DNA of 64,000 nucleotides from Malania oleifera (GCF_029873635.1 NC_080423.1:105837773-105901772); one strand, 5' to 3'; shown: positions 47,501-60,251, numbered from the stretch's first letter. Translations and numbers: made by a program. Notes: generated by a model not told the origin, from the sequence alone.

Positions 47501-48472
47501 TCCTATACCATCAGCGGTCTAGGAAGGCCAAGGTGTAAGCAGTCTTACTCCATGCTGGGGGAGACTGTTCCCAAGATTTGAGCTTTTCATGCATATCATT
47601 TGTATTAAAACAAATTAAGAAATCATAAAAGATGGAAATAGAGAAAATCCAGACAAATATAATAAGAAAATGGATACGGCTGGGCAAAAATATCAGAACA
47701 CAGCCTCCACCCCCAACTCCTGTCAACTTTGAAGCTAACTTATACTTTAATGTCGTCCGAAGCACCGTTTCTATTGATGCATGGGTAACCCCCAAACATT
47801 GGAGCAAACCCTGATTCATTTCCATCAACTCTTCTATCTTCCCTTCCTTCTCAGTAGTAGCACGGTCATCTGGAGCTGGTGCTTGGATAATGGAAGACAA
47901 TTCCATACTGATAAAATCAACAGCTTTAAACACAGCAGCCATCGCATCATGGTGCCTTGAAGTCCTTTCTGAAACACCAGCAACCAATGCCTTTGTGTTT
48001 CTCCCAACTTTTGTATTAGTGACAAGCATTTTGAGCGGCATATTGGACAAGATGCAGGCCAAACTTCCCAACTTGTACATGATCATGTTGCCTGTTGTAT
48101 AAGCTTTTTCAGTTACTTAAAGATCAAAGCACATAACCCTCATTCACTGTGTGTGCGAGTGACAAGAAGTTGACATAATTTTCCAAATTATCCGCAAGTT
48201 TCTATATACTGTATACGAGTATTAAATCATTCCTTAATCCATATTTCACTCCAAAAATTTCTAGGCAGAAATGTATTTCTCCTTTCCTACTCGAACTCAA
48301 TTGTTTTTCTCCCTTCCCGAATATTTTCCAAAATTTGGTCCACATTGTTGACACCATTAATTACCTCAACTTCTTCACCATATTTTCAATAATTTGTTGG
48401 ATTTCAAAATATGCCAAATATTGAATAGCTCCTAGTTGTAACCACTGTACAGCAGAGTCTGCAGAGGCAAGG

Positions 48473-48863
48473 TGTCACGGACCCCCAAAATGGGACTCAA
48501 ATAAGGGCCGTGTGGCACTCGTTGAGAGCTCTCCCTCGACAAGTCAGCCAACTCTCACACGTTCAAGCCTGCAAGCACGAGCACCAGGTGAGTCTCAATA
48601 CTCAAGGTAAACAAGGAACAATAGGATTTCATATGAGCAATATATTCTTATACATCGAATAAGACTATAACAATCAGAGACATCATAATCCAAGGCAACA
48701 GAACACCACAATGAAAAGAACTACTTGTATTATTCATCTACAAAAGAATCACCATACAAGCGATAACACAGATATTCATATATTCATTCTAAATCCTTGA
48801 AGAATACAATTATAACAGTATCTCACTCCCCCATTTTCCCCATTACATTGTCACACCCTAACA
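48473..48863 (-). repeat. 3' LTR of the chromodomain-bearing element
   Basis: 391 bp. It lacks the long-LTR features (no CGTCGACG cluster, no CTTACTGAG block), which sets this family apart from the Tekay elements in the window. Confidence 0.95.
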
Positions 48864-48950
48864 TCCTCCCCCACTCAATTCATCGACGTCCTCGTCGATG
48901 TGTTGTAGACGGTCTTCTCACTCTTCTGATGTCGATGTAGATGTCGTTGA

Positions 48951-49349
48951 CTACGAATTTCTGAAATCTTCAATCTTCTGTATGGCATGCTGAAGGTTGT
49001 CTGCTGTTTCCCAACTATTCTCTTCTTCCCCCACTCCTAACCACTGAACCAGAAATTGTTGTTGTTGACGACCTTCTAGATTGACGACTCTGTCTGCAAT
49101 GATCTCCTGGACTTCTTTGGTGACAGGATGCCTTCTGGAAATTGTTGATCTCCTTAATTTTTGTTGGTGCGAATCTGCTTCATCTGTGTGGAATGGCTTT
49201 AAATTGCTTACATGAAACACGGGATGGACTGGACGTCTGTGGCTTTTCATCCACTCGGGTTGCTCAAGCCGATAAGATGCATGTCCCACCTTTTCGATTA
49301 CTCTGATTGGACCTTCGTAAACGATGTAACAGCCTTTTATCCTTGCCAC
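48951..49349 (-). pseudogene. Integrase C-terminus and chromodomain
   Basis: IKGCYIVYEGPIRVIEKVGH, RRPVHPVFHVSNLKPF, then the chromodomain: EIIADRVVNLEGRQQQQFLV, QWLGVGEEENSWETADNL and IQKIEDF. Chromodomains of this kind are known to bias chromovirus insertion toward marked chromatin. Fossil part of the element. Confidence 0.88.
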
Positions 49350-50181
49350 GAAGAAAGCGAAATGTCTCCGGCGGCACTTTTACAAGAACCAGATCTCCAG
49401 CTTTAAATTGTTGTGGTCGTCTCCCTTTGTCAGCCCATTTCTTCATGCGCTTGGATGCTTTTTCTAACTGAGCTCGGGTGACTTCGATGTTTTGCAACCA
49501 ATTTTTCGTGAATTGGTAGGCTTTTGGGCAATTTCCTTTGTATGGACCATCCAGAGTATGTGGAAGAGTCGGTTGTTGACCTGTCACAATCTCAAAAGGG
49601 CTTTTATTAGTTGCAGAAGATTTCATAGAGTTAAAACAGAATTGTGTCGTGTCCAATAAAGTAACCCAATTCTTCTGATTGGAGTGAACAAAATGTCGCA
49701 AGTATTCTTCCAGCATCCCATTAAAACGTTCAGTTTGACCATCTGTCTATGGGTGATGGCTCGTGGAAAGATTAAGGTTTGAACCCATCAAGCGAAAGAG
49801 TTCACCCCAAAATCCCCCTGTGAATCTAACATCCCTATCACTAATTAAGCTTTCTGGAACACCCCAATACTTCACCACATGCTTGAAGAATAACTGAGCT
49901 GTCTTCTCTGCTGAACACAGCTTCGAGACCGGTACGAAAGTTGCATACTTTGAGAACCGGTCAATCACCACCAAAATTGTGTCAAACTCCTCTACTTTTG
50001 GCAACGAGGAAATGAAATCCAAAGAGACACTCTCCCATGGCCTAGCAGGAACTAGCAATGGCTCCAATAAACCTGAGGTCTTCTTTCTTTCTACCTTGTC
50101 TTGTTGACAGATCAAGCACGTTTTAGTATAACTCATCACATCATCTTGCATATTCGGCCAATAGTACCCCTGTGTAATCAA
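49264..50181 (-). pseudogene. Integrase region of the chromodomain-bearing element
   Basis: Zinc-binding end TKTCLICQQDKVERKKTSGL and core segments WESVSLDFISSLPKVEEFD, DRFSKYATFVPVSKLC, ISDRDVRFTGGFWGELF, HFVHSNQKNWVTLL and SATNKSPFEIVTGQQP. Fossil. Confidence 0.88.
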
Positions 50182-50196
50182 ACCATGAGTTCTTCG

Positions 50197-50847
50197 TCAT
50201 CCCGGATGACCAGCCCACAACGTATCATGACATTCTTTCAGTAAGGTTTTCCTCAAGTTTCCAGCTTTAGGCACATAGACTCTCCTGCCTTTAGTCATTA
50301 TCAGTCCATCTTCTACCCAGAATTGTCGTTTCTTCCCTTTGTTTATTAGTTTGCTTAGTGACTGCGCTTGCTGGTCTGTACTTAAATATTCCTTGATAAG
50401 ATTCTTCAAAGGTAGCGCCACCCTACTAGTTGATAGATGACTGATGATTTTCAATGCTGCCAATTCAGTTTTTCTACTTAAAGCGTCGGCCACTTCATTC
50501 GTCTTCCCCACTTTATATTCAAAAGCAAAATTAAATTCAGCTAGCTTCTCCTGCCAACGGGCTTGTTTTGACGTTAGTCCAGGTTGTGACAAAAAATGAG
50601 TAACTGCTACATTATCGGTTTTTACCACAAATTTGGACCCCAAGAGATAGTGCCTCCACACCCGAAGACAGTGTACCACTGCGAGAAGCTCCTTTTCTTG
50701 TGCTGTATAATTCCGTTCGATCCCCGACAATTTTCTACTTTCAAAAGCAACTGGATGCCCTTCCTGCAAGAGAACTCCCCCTAATGCAAAGTCTGAGGCA
50801 TCTACTTGCACTTCAAACGGTTTTGTCACATCAGGAAAGATTAGCAC
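50197..50847 (-). pseudogene. RNase H region of the chromodomain-bearing element
   Basis: FEVQVDASDFALGGVLLQ with the catalytic Asp, YTAQEKELLAVVHCLRVWRH, VVKTDNVAVTHFLSQPG and VADALSRKTEL. Fossil, well preserved. Confidence 0.9.
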
Positions 50848-50910
50848 AGGATCTCCTACAATCTTTTCTTTTAATTCAACAAATGCTGATTGGCACTCTT
50901 CTGACCACCC

Positions 50911-52301
50911 CTATGGTACCCCCTTCCTCAGTAAATTCGTTAACAATACAACTCTTCTAGAGTACCCCTCTATAAACTTTCGGTAGTAGTTGGCTAGACC
51001 CAAGAAAGATCGCAGTTCTCTAACGGATGTAGGTGCTCGCCACTCCTTGATAGTTTTTACTTTAGCTGAATCCATCCGAATCTGGCCCTCCTCAATGATA
51101 TGCCCCAAGAATTTAATACGCTTTTGAGCGAAAGCACACTTCTCCCCTTTTACATATAACTGATTTTTTTTGAGTTTTTGAAAAACCTTTCGAAGATGAT
51201 CTTTATGTTCTTCTAAGGATGCGCTGAAAACCAGTATGTCATCAAGGTAAACAACAACAAACTGATCAAGGTAGTCCCGAAAAACCTGATTCATTAGAGA
51301 ACAAAAGGTAGCGGGTGCATTTGTTAGCCCAAAAGGCATGACAAGGAATTCAAATGCTCCATACCGTGTGACACAAGTGGTCTTCGTTCATCTCCCTCAA
51401 CAATGCGCACTTGATGATATCCCGACCTCAAGTCCAGTTTCGTGAAATATCTAGCTATACTTAATTGGTCAAAAATATCAGCAATCAGTGGAATAGGATA
51501 CTTGTTGCGCACAGTCACCTTATTAAGAGCTTGATAATCTATACACAAGCGCAAACTACCATCTTGTTTCTTCTGAAATAACACTGGGGCCCCAAAAGGA
51601 GCTTTTGAAGGCCGGATGAACCCTACTGCAATAAGATCATTCAGTTGCCTTCTAAGTTCAGCTAACTCAGGCGGCGCCATTCGATAAGGGGCACGTGCTG
51701 GCGGCTTTACTCCTGGCAAAAGTTCAATTTCGTGGTCAATCTGTCGTCGAGGTGGTAAAACCCTCGGTAGCTGTTCCGGGATCACCTCCTTGAACTCTTC
51801 TAAAACTTCCTTAATCTCAAGTGGATATTTCCCTACTTCTGCCTCTTCTGAGACTATTGGTAGAACCACGAAAGAAGATTCTCCCCTTTTTACTCCCTTT
51901 TTGAATTGGAGGGCTGAAAGCAACTTCCTCTCATCGAAATTGTTGTAGGCTGCGGGGACTGCACAAGGTGCACTTCCCATTATCACAAGACAATCCACAG
52001 CTGGGATCGGCATTGAGCGTGTCACTTTAAGAAAATCCATCCCCAATACCACATCAAAGTCGTCAAGGGGTGCCACAGTGAAATCAACTGTTCCAGACCA
52101 TGATCCCATTTGGCATGCCACTTTAGGTACCACCCCCACCGTGGTTAATGCTGGAGAATTCACTGCTTTTATCTTGCCCACATCTTTATCTACTTGCAAT
52201 TCTAACCGTTGAGCTTCAGAATCAGCAATGAAATTATGGGTGGCCCCAGTATCAATCATGGCCCTGATTTTCTTTCCATTCAAAAGTAGATCCACATACA
52301 T
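50911..52301 (-). pseudogene. Protease and reverse transcriptase of the chromodomain-bearing element
   Basis: Protease: [20 protein letters not shown] and [67 protein letters not shown] and the active-site segment [20 protein letters not shown]. Fossil. Confidence 0.92.
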
Positions 52302-52304
52302 TAG

Positions 52305-53894
52305 TCACTTCTCTTGAGACTTGTTGTTAATTACTTGACGCTCTAATGCCCCCAAAAATCTCAAGGCTCCCACCATATTCGGGTGTTCTTTTGGAATTGC
52401 TGTCGAGGTTTCGGTTTCCCCTCGAAGGGCCTTCATAGCATTCAAAGCCTTACGATCAGGGCACTCCGCCACTCGATGTGGTCCCATGCAAAGAAAACAA
52501 GAGATCGGTCGACGCTCTCCACCCCCCGTTCGTCCGCCCCTCCACTCCCTATTCATGGGCGCTCTTTTATCTTTCCAAGAACTATTTGTCTCCTTATCTC
52601 TTCTCCCATTTGTGGGCTTATACACTTTATTGGGACGGGAATCATTATTGACGGATGTAGGGAAATTTCGCTTCCCAGAATTATTTGAAAAATCATCCAA
52701 CCGTTCAGCAGCAGCGAGGGTAGAAGAGAGATCACCAGCACCTTGCCGACATATTTCATTTCTTGGCCATGTCTTCAAACCCCGAAGAAAATGAATCAGT
52801 TTATCCGATTCAGTCATGTCTATAATTTCCAACATCAAGGCTTGGTATTCCCTTACATAACTCCTTAATGAGCCCGTCTGTTGCAATTCCATTACTTTGC
52901 ACTTTGCTATATACTCCACATTTTCTGGATAGAATTGGGCCTTCAACGCCTGTTTCAACCCCTCCCATGTGTTAATGACACATCTATTGTGCTGAATATC
53001 ATTCCATTTAGTTCTCCACCACAATTTTGTATCCCCAACCAGGTACACCGTTGCCATATTGACCCGGTCCACTTCTAAATCCACCCGGGATCACGTGAAG
53101 TAGTGTTCCATATCAAAGAAGAAATTGTCTAGCTCCTTTGCATCTCGTGTACCCCCAAAAATTTTAGGTTCCGGTACCTTCCATCGAGAACTCTCATTTG
53201 GATGTGCAACTGGCCATCGAGCTAACTGTGCCACTGCATTCACTTTCGCAGTGATCTCTTGTAAATCCCTCTAGACTTGGACCACCGCACTTTTGACATT
53301 GCCCATCTCCTTCAAATCTTCATTCAAAGCAGTAATGGATACTTTAACATCTTCTGTAAGGAAATCAAGATTATCCGTTAGCTCCCGTAAGGAGACCTCA
53401 AGCTCTATTGGCTCTGCCCGTTGGGATGAAAGAGATGGCAATATGCCCTCAATATGTTGTAGCCTGCTCTCAAAGGCTTCCAACTGCTCGATACTCTTCT
53501 GGAAGGCCTCAAGCTCTCTTGGACGTTTCTCCAGGGATTTCACACTTGGAATGAATTTTTCAAGTTCCTCAAGTCTCTTTACGACTTTTGATACCCCATA
53601 GAGATTTTCTCTAGGGTTTTCTTCGGCGGCCTCAAGCTCTGTTGACACGCTGCCTTTCTCTTTTATCAACGTTGCCACCAACCCTTGGAGGTCACCACAC
53701 GTTGTCTCCAGGGTTGCAAGTTTTGTCTCAAGCGCCTCAATGCGCTTCACTCTTCTTGACTTATTTCTCATAATCCCACGCATGGTGCTTGCACACACTG
53801 TGCTCTGATACCAACTGTCACGGACCCTCAAAATGGGACTCAAATAAGGGCCGTGTGGCACTCGTTGAGAGCTCTCCCTCGACAAGTCAGCCAA
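52305..53894 (-). pseudogene. gag region of the chromodomain-bearing element
   Basis: The N-terminal part (53894-53271) is a long heptad-rich coiled coil (RVKRIEALETKLATLETTC, LEELEKFIPSVKSLEKR). The gag core has TKLWWRTKWNDIQHNRCVIN and LKAQFYPENVEYIAKCKVME, and a zinc knuckle CFLCMGPHRVAECP lies near 52500. Fossil. Confidence 0.85.
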
Positions 53895-54207
53895 CTCTCA
53901 CACGTTCAAGCCTACAAGCACGAGCACCAGGTGAGTCTCAATACTCAAGGAAAACAAGGAATAATAGGATTTCACATGAGCAATATATTCTTATACACCG
54001 AATAAGACTATAACAATCAGAGACATCATAATCCAAGGCAACAGAACACCACAATGAAAAGAACTACTTGTATTATTTAATCTACAAAAGAATCACCATA
54101 CAAGCGATAACACAGATATTCATATATTTATTCTAAATCCTTGAAGAATACAATTATAGCAGTATCTCACTCCCCCATTTTCCCCATTACATTGTCACAC
54201 CCTAACA
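53816..54207 (-). repeat. 5' LTR of the chromodomain-bearing element
   Basis: Partner of 48473-48863, next to the Met-tRNA primer site at 53800-53815 in reverse. A 2-bp indel and about nine substitutions separate the two by eye. Confidence 0.95.
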
Positions 54208-56432
54208 CAAGGCATATTTACGTACCACTATCAAAATGATCACATACCATATGTGCTAACAGTGTTGTCAATTCCAGATGGCTTTCCATGAATTATCTTT
54301 TCACCTTCAGAGCCCATTTGTTCACCAATTCCAGCTCACTCACACCAAACATTAACCAGCCTTGGTGGCTGTGATCCAGCTCTACAGAATCTGATAAAGC
54401 AAGCAAAGTTGCTGACAGTGAGACGCAGAATGCAGCAGACGAACCCAAGCCTGAGCCGAGAGGAAGCTCAGAAGTGACAACTACTTTTGCTGCCTTAAAC
54501 CTGGTACATAAAGGGAAAATTTATATTAAGTAAAAAAGTGATAGGAGAGAAGATCACAAAAACAACCATGAATAGATACCGCTGGATAGAAGTGTATAGC
54601 CAGAGAAAAGTTGTTCTCCAGAGGTAAGTCCGATTTTTGCCTCAGGAATATTCTGTTGATCAATTAGAGCCGTAATTGAACTAATCAACTCAGGGGAGCA
54701 TGATATGGGTGCTGAAGGGAGAGGGCCTCGTAAATTTGGTAATGCTACTTTGATTCTTTCAACCGGCAATGAAAATTCTAATGCCATGTCCTTGAGTTGG
54801 AGTTTCAGTGTATCATCATTCTCTTTAAAAGAAAAAAAAAAAAAAGGAAAAAATTTAAAAAGTTCAATGAAAAATATAAAAAATAACAAACAAGCACTAC
54901 ATAAATATAGATTAATTGTTTGAAAAATGACAAGAAAAGCAAATAGAACAAATGCTGGTGAACAGTACTCTTTCAAACTTTTACTCATAACATATGAAGT
55001 AGCAATTGCTACTTTTTTCTTTTTTTTTTTTAAGAAAGGAGGACGACATCTCTAATTATTTATTGATATAACCTCACTTATGGTGGAGGAATACCATGGT
55101 TACAAGACAAGTATTGGAAGATTATAGATAAAAAACATTAAATGCCTTCCAAAAATAATACCAACAACCAACCAAAACCGGATTACAAAACCAAATAAGG
55201 CTAAATAAGAAATAAATCTAAACACGCTTATCAAAAACAAAGATAATAAAATAAACTAAAATAAAAAAAATCTAAACTAACCAAACAAAAATTGAAAGGA
55301 TGAACTAATGACGAAAGGAAGTGAGACATAATCTATCCATCCAAAGAATACCTTTCAGAGAACGTAGTAAAATATGTTGTTCTTTGTAAATGACATTGTT
55401 TCCCATTTCTTATTCTCTAGCGATAAATTAGCTGCACTATTGTCTTCTTTTTATTGATGGATCACCATGAAGTTTACTCCCTCTAGTTTCGCCACGAGGT
55501 CCTCTCAAAAATCTCAAAGATACCACAAGATACATCTACCTTTCTGAAACCAATCAACAGCAGTTCGCAAGTCACCTTTAATAATCACATTAAAATAACG
55601 AAGTCATTTGCATAAACGAATTCCTTCTAGAATTGCTTTTAATTCAGCACTATTGTTCGTATCATTGCCAAAATAGCTTAAAAAAGCCACTTTCACCATG
55701 CCATGGCAGCTCTGAATAATTCCTCCACCTCTTGAAGTACCCGAATTGCTCTTACAGCTCCCATCACAATTAAGTTTAATCCACCCTATTGGGGGTTTAA
55801 CTCATGAGATAATTTTTCTAGGCCTAGCGCAAACTCTCTGATGCTGAATTTGAAACTCTTTCAAAATCGTAATGTCTGATATCTTCAATTTTCAAAAAGA
55901 ATTAGAGCTCTTATCTAAAGAACTAACCCAGTATCGAACACTTCTCCACGTCTGATCCACACTTTGATAAACTCCTTCCATTCTCGCTTTGCATCTTCGA
56001 TTCCAAAGGCACCACGTAATCAAACACGAAATCAGACCGATTAAAATACCTTTAATAGATGATTTTCAAGTATAGTGGAACCAGTTTGCAATTCTGTTTT
56101 TTCAGGGAATGAACTATTGGAAAGGAATCTCCAATACCACACTAGCCCGACGCCAAACCTCTGAAGCCACATCGTCTAAAGAAAGAATGTGATCAGTGTT
56201 TTCCTGACTTCTCTGCACGTAGCAATCACAAGCTGAAGCCATCGATATTCCTTTAACCTGAATTCTATCATCTACTGCCAAGCATCTAAATCAGGTTTTC
56301 CATAAACACATTGAGATTCTTCTAGGCAATAGAAAAATGCCAAAACCAGTCATTCCACTCAAAATTATCACTTCTGCTCCTCACTGCCTCCCATGCCATT
56401 TTTGTAGAGAAATTGTCGTCAAGGGCAGACTT

Positions 56433-56942
56433 TCAAATGAATATATCCTGACCACTTTTACCAGCTGACACATTATGTAAGATTTTCATTGTTTTGTGGG
56501 CCCCAACCAAATCCATTAATAAATCAGAGTTCCAATTGTTATTCAGCCAGCAATCCTTAATACATAACTTCTTGTTCGAAATATCCTCAATGCGCACCGC
56601 TAACGGGCTTGATGTGAGCCACTTATCGAACCAAAAAGAAGAGTCTCCACCTCTCACCAAAATTTTAACATTATCCATAACTTCCGGAACGGTGGCCATT
56701 ACTGATTTCCAGAATCGAGAGTCATTTGGTCTTCCCTTCCTTATTAATAAATGATCATTTCTGTAATATTTAGTCCTGAAAAAACCTAACCATACATTGT
56801 TAGAAGTGAGCAGTCTGAAGGCAAATTTCATGAGAAACGATTTTTGAACTTCTTTAAGATCTCTCAAACCCATACCCCATTCCGAGGTGGGTTTACAAAT
56901 TTTCTCCCAAGAGCACCAATGAATCTTCATTTTACCTTTCAC
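56433..56942 (-). pseudogene. LINE ORF2, region after the reverse transcriptase
   Basis: Reads IHWCSWEKICKPTSEWGMGL, RDLKEVQKSFLMKFAFRLL, WLGFFRTKYYRNDHLL, RFWKSVMATVPEVMDN and ILVRGGDSSFWFDKWLTSSP. This is the typical C-terminal extension of plant LINE ORF2 (WxxicxPkseGGLGlrdl followed by the GdG.sfWfDkW motif). It is open for 169 codons. Confidence 0.88.
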
Positions 56943-57256
56943 CTCTCCCTATAAAAAATTAGCAAGAAGAGAGTTGATGCAAGCAAAAGTGACCTATGAA
57001 ACATTAATAACTGACATAAAATGTATCGGCATGTTAGACAACACGTGTCTTAATAAAATCAATCTTCCATCTTGCGATAGCAACTTAAATTTTCACCCTA
57101 CAATTTTCTTCCTAATCTTCTCCACAAAAGGCTCCAAGATCCTGGAAGACAATTTTCTAGAAACCAAAGGCACACCCAAATACGTAACTAAGAATTTACA
57201 TTCCATGAAACCCGTGATTCTCAATAACCCACATTTCCAAGCAAGAGTAATGTATT

Positions 57257-57442
57257 TCAAAAGGAATAGAGTTGACTTTGTCTTATTGATTTTTTGGCAC
57301 CATTTACAAAAATAAGAATATCATCCATATAAAACAAATGCGAAACCAAAGGAGCCCCAATTGGATGATTAAATTGTTTAATATGACCTGTCTCATAGTT
57401 TTTCCTAAGCAACCTTATCAAAGCTTCCTCCATTATGATGAA
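57257..57442 (-). pseudogene. LINE ORF2 reverse transcriptase, end portion
   Basis: FIIMEEALIRLLRKNYETGH, IGAPLVSHLFYMDDILIFVN and GAKKS. The RT catalytic segment YMDDILIF is intact here. The sequence upstream of 57442 is outside the LINE, so the domain is cut by 5' truncation. Confidence 0.85.
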
Positions 57443-57456
57443 AGCAATTGCTACTT

Positions 57457-60247
57457 CAATATATATGATGTTTTGAAAATTCTTAGTTGCACATAAAGGG
57501 CTTTGAAATTCTGGCAAAAGCTGAAATGGATCAATTGAGAGAAATTATAACTAATCCAAATGCCAGATCTATAGTTTGGACAAGTAACATCCATTTAAAG
57601 GACATAGAAATTGGAAAAGATTAAAATCACAATTTAATCCAAGCCCTAGGAATTAAATTAGTATAATTAAAATTTTTGTACTATAATTCTGAAATATCTG
57701 TAAAATTGCATTTGATGGATTTTGTTTCTCTTATTGGCGGAAAAAGATTCATGCAGCCGAACCTCCCTAGTGCGACTTAAGGCTTGGTTTGTTTTTGTTC
57801 CCCATCTCACTTTTAACTTAGAAAGAATGTTTATGAGAATGGTTTGATTGGTTCGTTTCAGATTTGGTTCAGTTATTTTAGGTGGGTATTTTTCTTGGGT
57901 TCTTTAGGGCTCTGTTAGGATTAAGGATTGTCTTTGAGGAAAGGAAAAGGAAATAGGAAGGAAATCAAATTTTCATTGTATTTTCCTCTCAATCAAATAC
58001 CATTGACTCTTACAATTGAAATTTTGTTCAAATATAATTAAAAATTAAGAAAAAAACAGAGGCTAATGACAATTTTTTTCATTGATTTACCACGTACTTT
58101 GTTTCTTTTCTTTTGTTTCTTTCATATTTTCCTTTCAACATTATCGAATTTCCAAATATGATTTAGGTGTTTGTTGTTTGTGGAAGTGGCTTTCTCCCCC
58201 GATATCGTAAATTCTAAACTAAAATAATTTCCCTTGAGTTGAACTAGAAAGCGAAATTTTTTAAATAACTTCAAATCCTCTTTTAAAGCAAACCCATGAA
58301 AATATTGCTGGCAATTGAGCTACCAGCATATGTGTGTTAATCTCAAAGTAGAAAATGAAAAGATAATGGCCAAATTTTGAAATGCTACTCCCCAAACATC
58401 ATGTCAATGAATTTAAAAAAAAAAAAATCCTCTATTCAATTTCAACTTGCAAAGAACCTATTCGCACACATAAATGTTGCAACAAAAAATCACAACATCA
58501 CAAAGAATTAAAATGATTTCAAGCAAACCACAACAACCCAATTGACAATTGATTACGAAAATAAATTCCAGCAAAAGAGCCAGAGCGCCAATATCGGTAA
58601 AAAATAATGCAGAATGGAAAACGATACCACAAATCTCACAATGGCAGCATCAAATCATTATTTCAAAAAAAAAAACCCCCCCACATGCAAATTCAAATTG
58701 CGGACACCGACTGAAACAAAAATGCCCCACATAACCAATGAAACAAAAAAAGAGGAGTAGATACGAATCAATTTTCAGAATAATCAAATACCAGGAATAA
58801 TCAAAGGGAATCTTATCATAAAATTCACAATGTGTACCAATTTTTCATACAAATTTAAATTTAAACTCCAAACTTTAAACTCTCACACGTAAAGCCAAAG
58901 TTCTGATTAAAATTTGGATTCAAAGTAGGTTTCTGTGTTATGTTGTTCTTCCCCCCACCCCCCCGGCGGCGGGCGGCGGGGAAACTTGGATTTGGATTTT
59001 GCATACTTGAAAGAAACTTAGGTTGGATTTGCGAGTTTGGATTTTAGGCTTTAGATTTGAATTTGTGCGAATTTGGGTATTAGAACTTGATATAATTTTG
59101 TAAAATATTTTGTCTAAATTCATGCAAATTGAAACCAATATTTGACATAAACATAGAGTTAATGTAATTTTATTACAAATGCATTTAATCTAACACAAAC
59201 ATTCTTTCAATATGATTGCTTCTCGAGAGAAAAAAATAAAAAAAAAAAGGAAGGGAAAACCCTCATGCCATATTTAATAATGTAGAAAATTTTACCAAAT
59301 ATATATATACTTAAAATGATGGTGTCCTGAATACTTTGAATACTCGACTAATTTATTGAGATAATAGATTCGTCCCTCTATTCTTGTTCACTTAAATACT
59401 AATATATTATATCAAATGAAAAGTTACTCTCAGGACTCATACGCCAAAAGAGAGTTTTGGGTTTACCAAATATATTTTTATTTCTCCCTGCTTAATTAAT
59501 TAATTAATTGGCACGTGCTTTGCAACCTCATGAGCCACGCGTGGCATTCTCTCACCAATTCAGTACAATTTTGTCATGTGTGGGGGTCAGGACTTAGAAT
59601 GCCAATAAGCTAAAAAAGCCTAAGAGTAAAAGCATACATCACTTGGTACGTGTGGCTTGTTGGATTCAATAAAACAATGAAAGGGTTTGGACTGCTAGCT
59701 GCCTCGTGGAGCACGGGCTATTTAGTATACCGTACTACAGCGGATGTGAGATAGATATACTGTTTTTTATTGAACAGTATAAATTTTAATATATGAAAAA
59801 GATGATACATTTATTGAGTTATGACTCGTATTTAGAGGAGTTAAACTAGGAGAATTCGGAAAATCTCTTTGTCAGTTAAAACTATACCTAATGGAGGTGT
59901 GATCATCTTCACATGTGTACAAAAATTACGAAAAAACTGAAAATCGGATCGAAATTGAACTGAAATCACAAGCGATTCGGTTTTGAGCTTATCTACCCTA
60001 TCATGTAGGTAAAGTATTGATTATTATAGACAATTTTCCCTAATTACTATTACAGACTCAAATTGAATAATAATTAATTACAACACAAAATGATCTTTAG
60101 GGTCTTCATGCTCTTTTTCATGTGTCATCAAAATATCTGTTAATATAAACCTACACCCAAACTTGATAGCCATCAATTAGCAGTATTTGTCATTATCAAA
60201 ATCGAAATATGATCCATAGGATCATCAAAGTCTTTCTTCAATTTTAA
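57457..60247. other. AT-rich intergenic DNA
   Basis: It should hold the first mevalonate kinase exon if that still existed, but I could not find it. Items seen are a C/G-rich patch CCCCCCGGCGGCGGGCGGCG near 58962-58981, runs of TTGGATTT-type words (58980-59080) that resemble the MITE-like region at 29.8-30.1 kb, and TTAATTAATTAATTAATT near 59493. No convincing gene. Confidence 0.5.
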
Positions 60248-60251
60248 CATG

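Larger units (their letters stand above)
48473..54207 (-). mobile_element. Chromodomain-bearing Ty3/gypsy element (Reina- or Galadriel-like), full length
   Basis: Perfect duplication CAAGG (48468-48472 and 54208-54212). Short LTRs 48473-48863 and 53816-54207 of about 391 bp, TGTCACGGACC ... CACCCTAACA. The primer site is the reverse of TTGGTATCAGAGCACA (53800-53815) and the purine tract is the reverse of GAGTGGGGGAGGA next to 48863. Parts on the minus strand are gag (53894-52305), protease and RT (52301-50911), RNase H (50847-50197), integrase (50181-49264) and a chromodomain (about 49200-48951). The LTRs differ at about ten positions by eye, 2-3%, so this is the youngest full element here, around a million years. 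It is broken, with about six or seven breaks. It sits in an intron of the mevalonate kinase pseudogene. Confidence 0.95.
45559..54822 (-). pseudogene. MVK: Mevalonate kinase gene, broken up by transposons
   Basis: Minus-strand exons recognised: about 54580-54822, 54248-54500, 47678-48091 and 45559-45674. They give ENDDTLKLQLKDMALEFSLP, VVVTSELPLGSGLGSSASFC (the GHMP-kinase ATP motif), IIHGKPSGIDNTV, NMPLKMLVTNTKVGRNTKAL and KLTGVGGGGCVLIFLP (the third GHMP motif, with Val where most have Ala), ending IGGNGLEINFGGSS. The exon phases fit across introns. Mevalonate kinase phosphorylates mevalonate in the cytosolic isoprenoid pathway. The first exon (about 43 residues) was not found. Two one-base shifts (near 54615 and 54310) and a stop in the last exon (45619-45621) mark it as dead, unless they are assembly errors. 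A Ty3 element lies in one intron, a LINE cuts the last exon, and another LINE lies upstream. Confidence 0.85.
55015..57442 (-). mobile_element. L1-type LINE, 5'-truncated (minus)
   Basis: Flanked by a perfect 14-bp duplication AGCAATTGCTACTT (55001-55014 and 57443-57456), with the poly(A) as a T run at 55015-55032. On the minus strand it starts within the RT (57442), then has ORF2 C-terminal sequence (56942-56433), an RNase H area (about 55830-55440) and a tail shared with the LINE at 45675-46936. About 2.4 kb remain of a full length of some 5-6 kb. Confidence 0.92.

Noticed and set aside
53293-53601. Plus-strand frames across the gag and pol of the chromodomain-bearing element (also 52383-52794, 50596-50960)
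   Set aside because: Shadows of the minus-strand retroelement parts.
58930-59138. Short frame over the CGGCGG patch as a gene start
   Set aside because: No similarity to any protein I know, no splice partners, and base composition as in the spacer.
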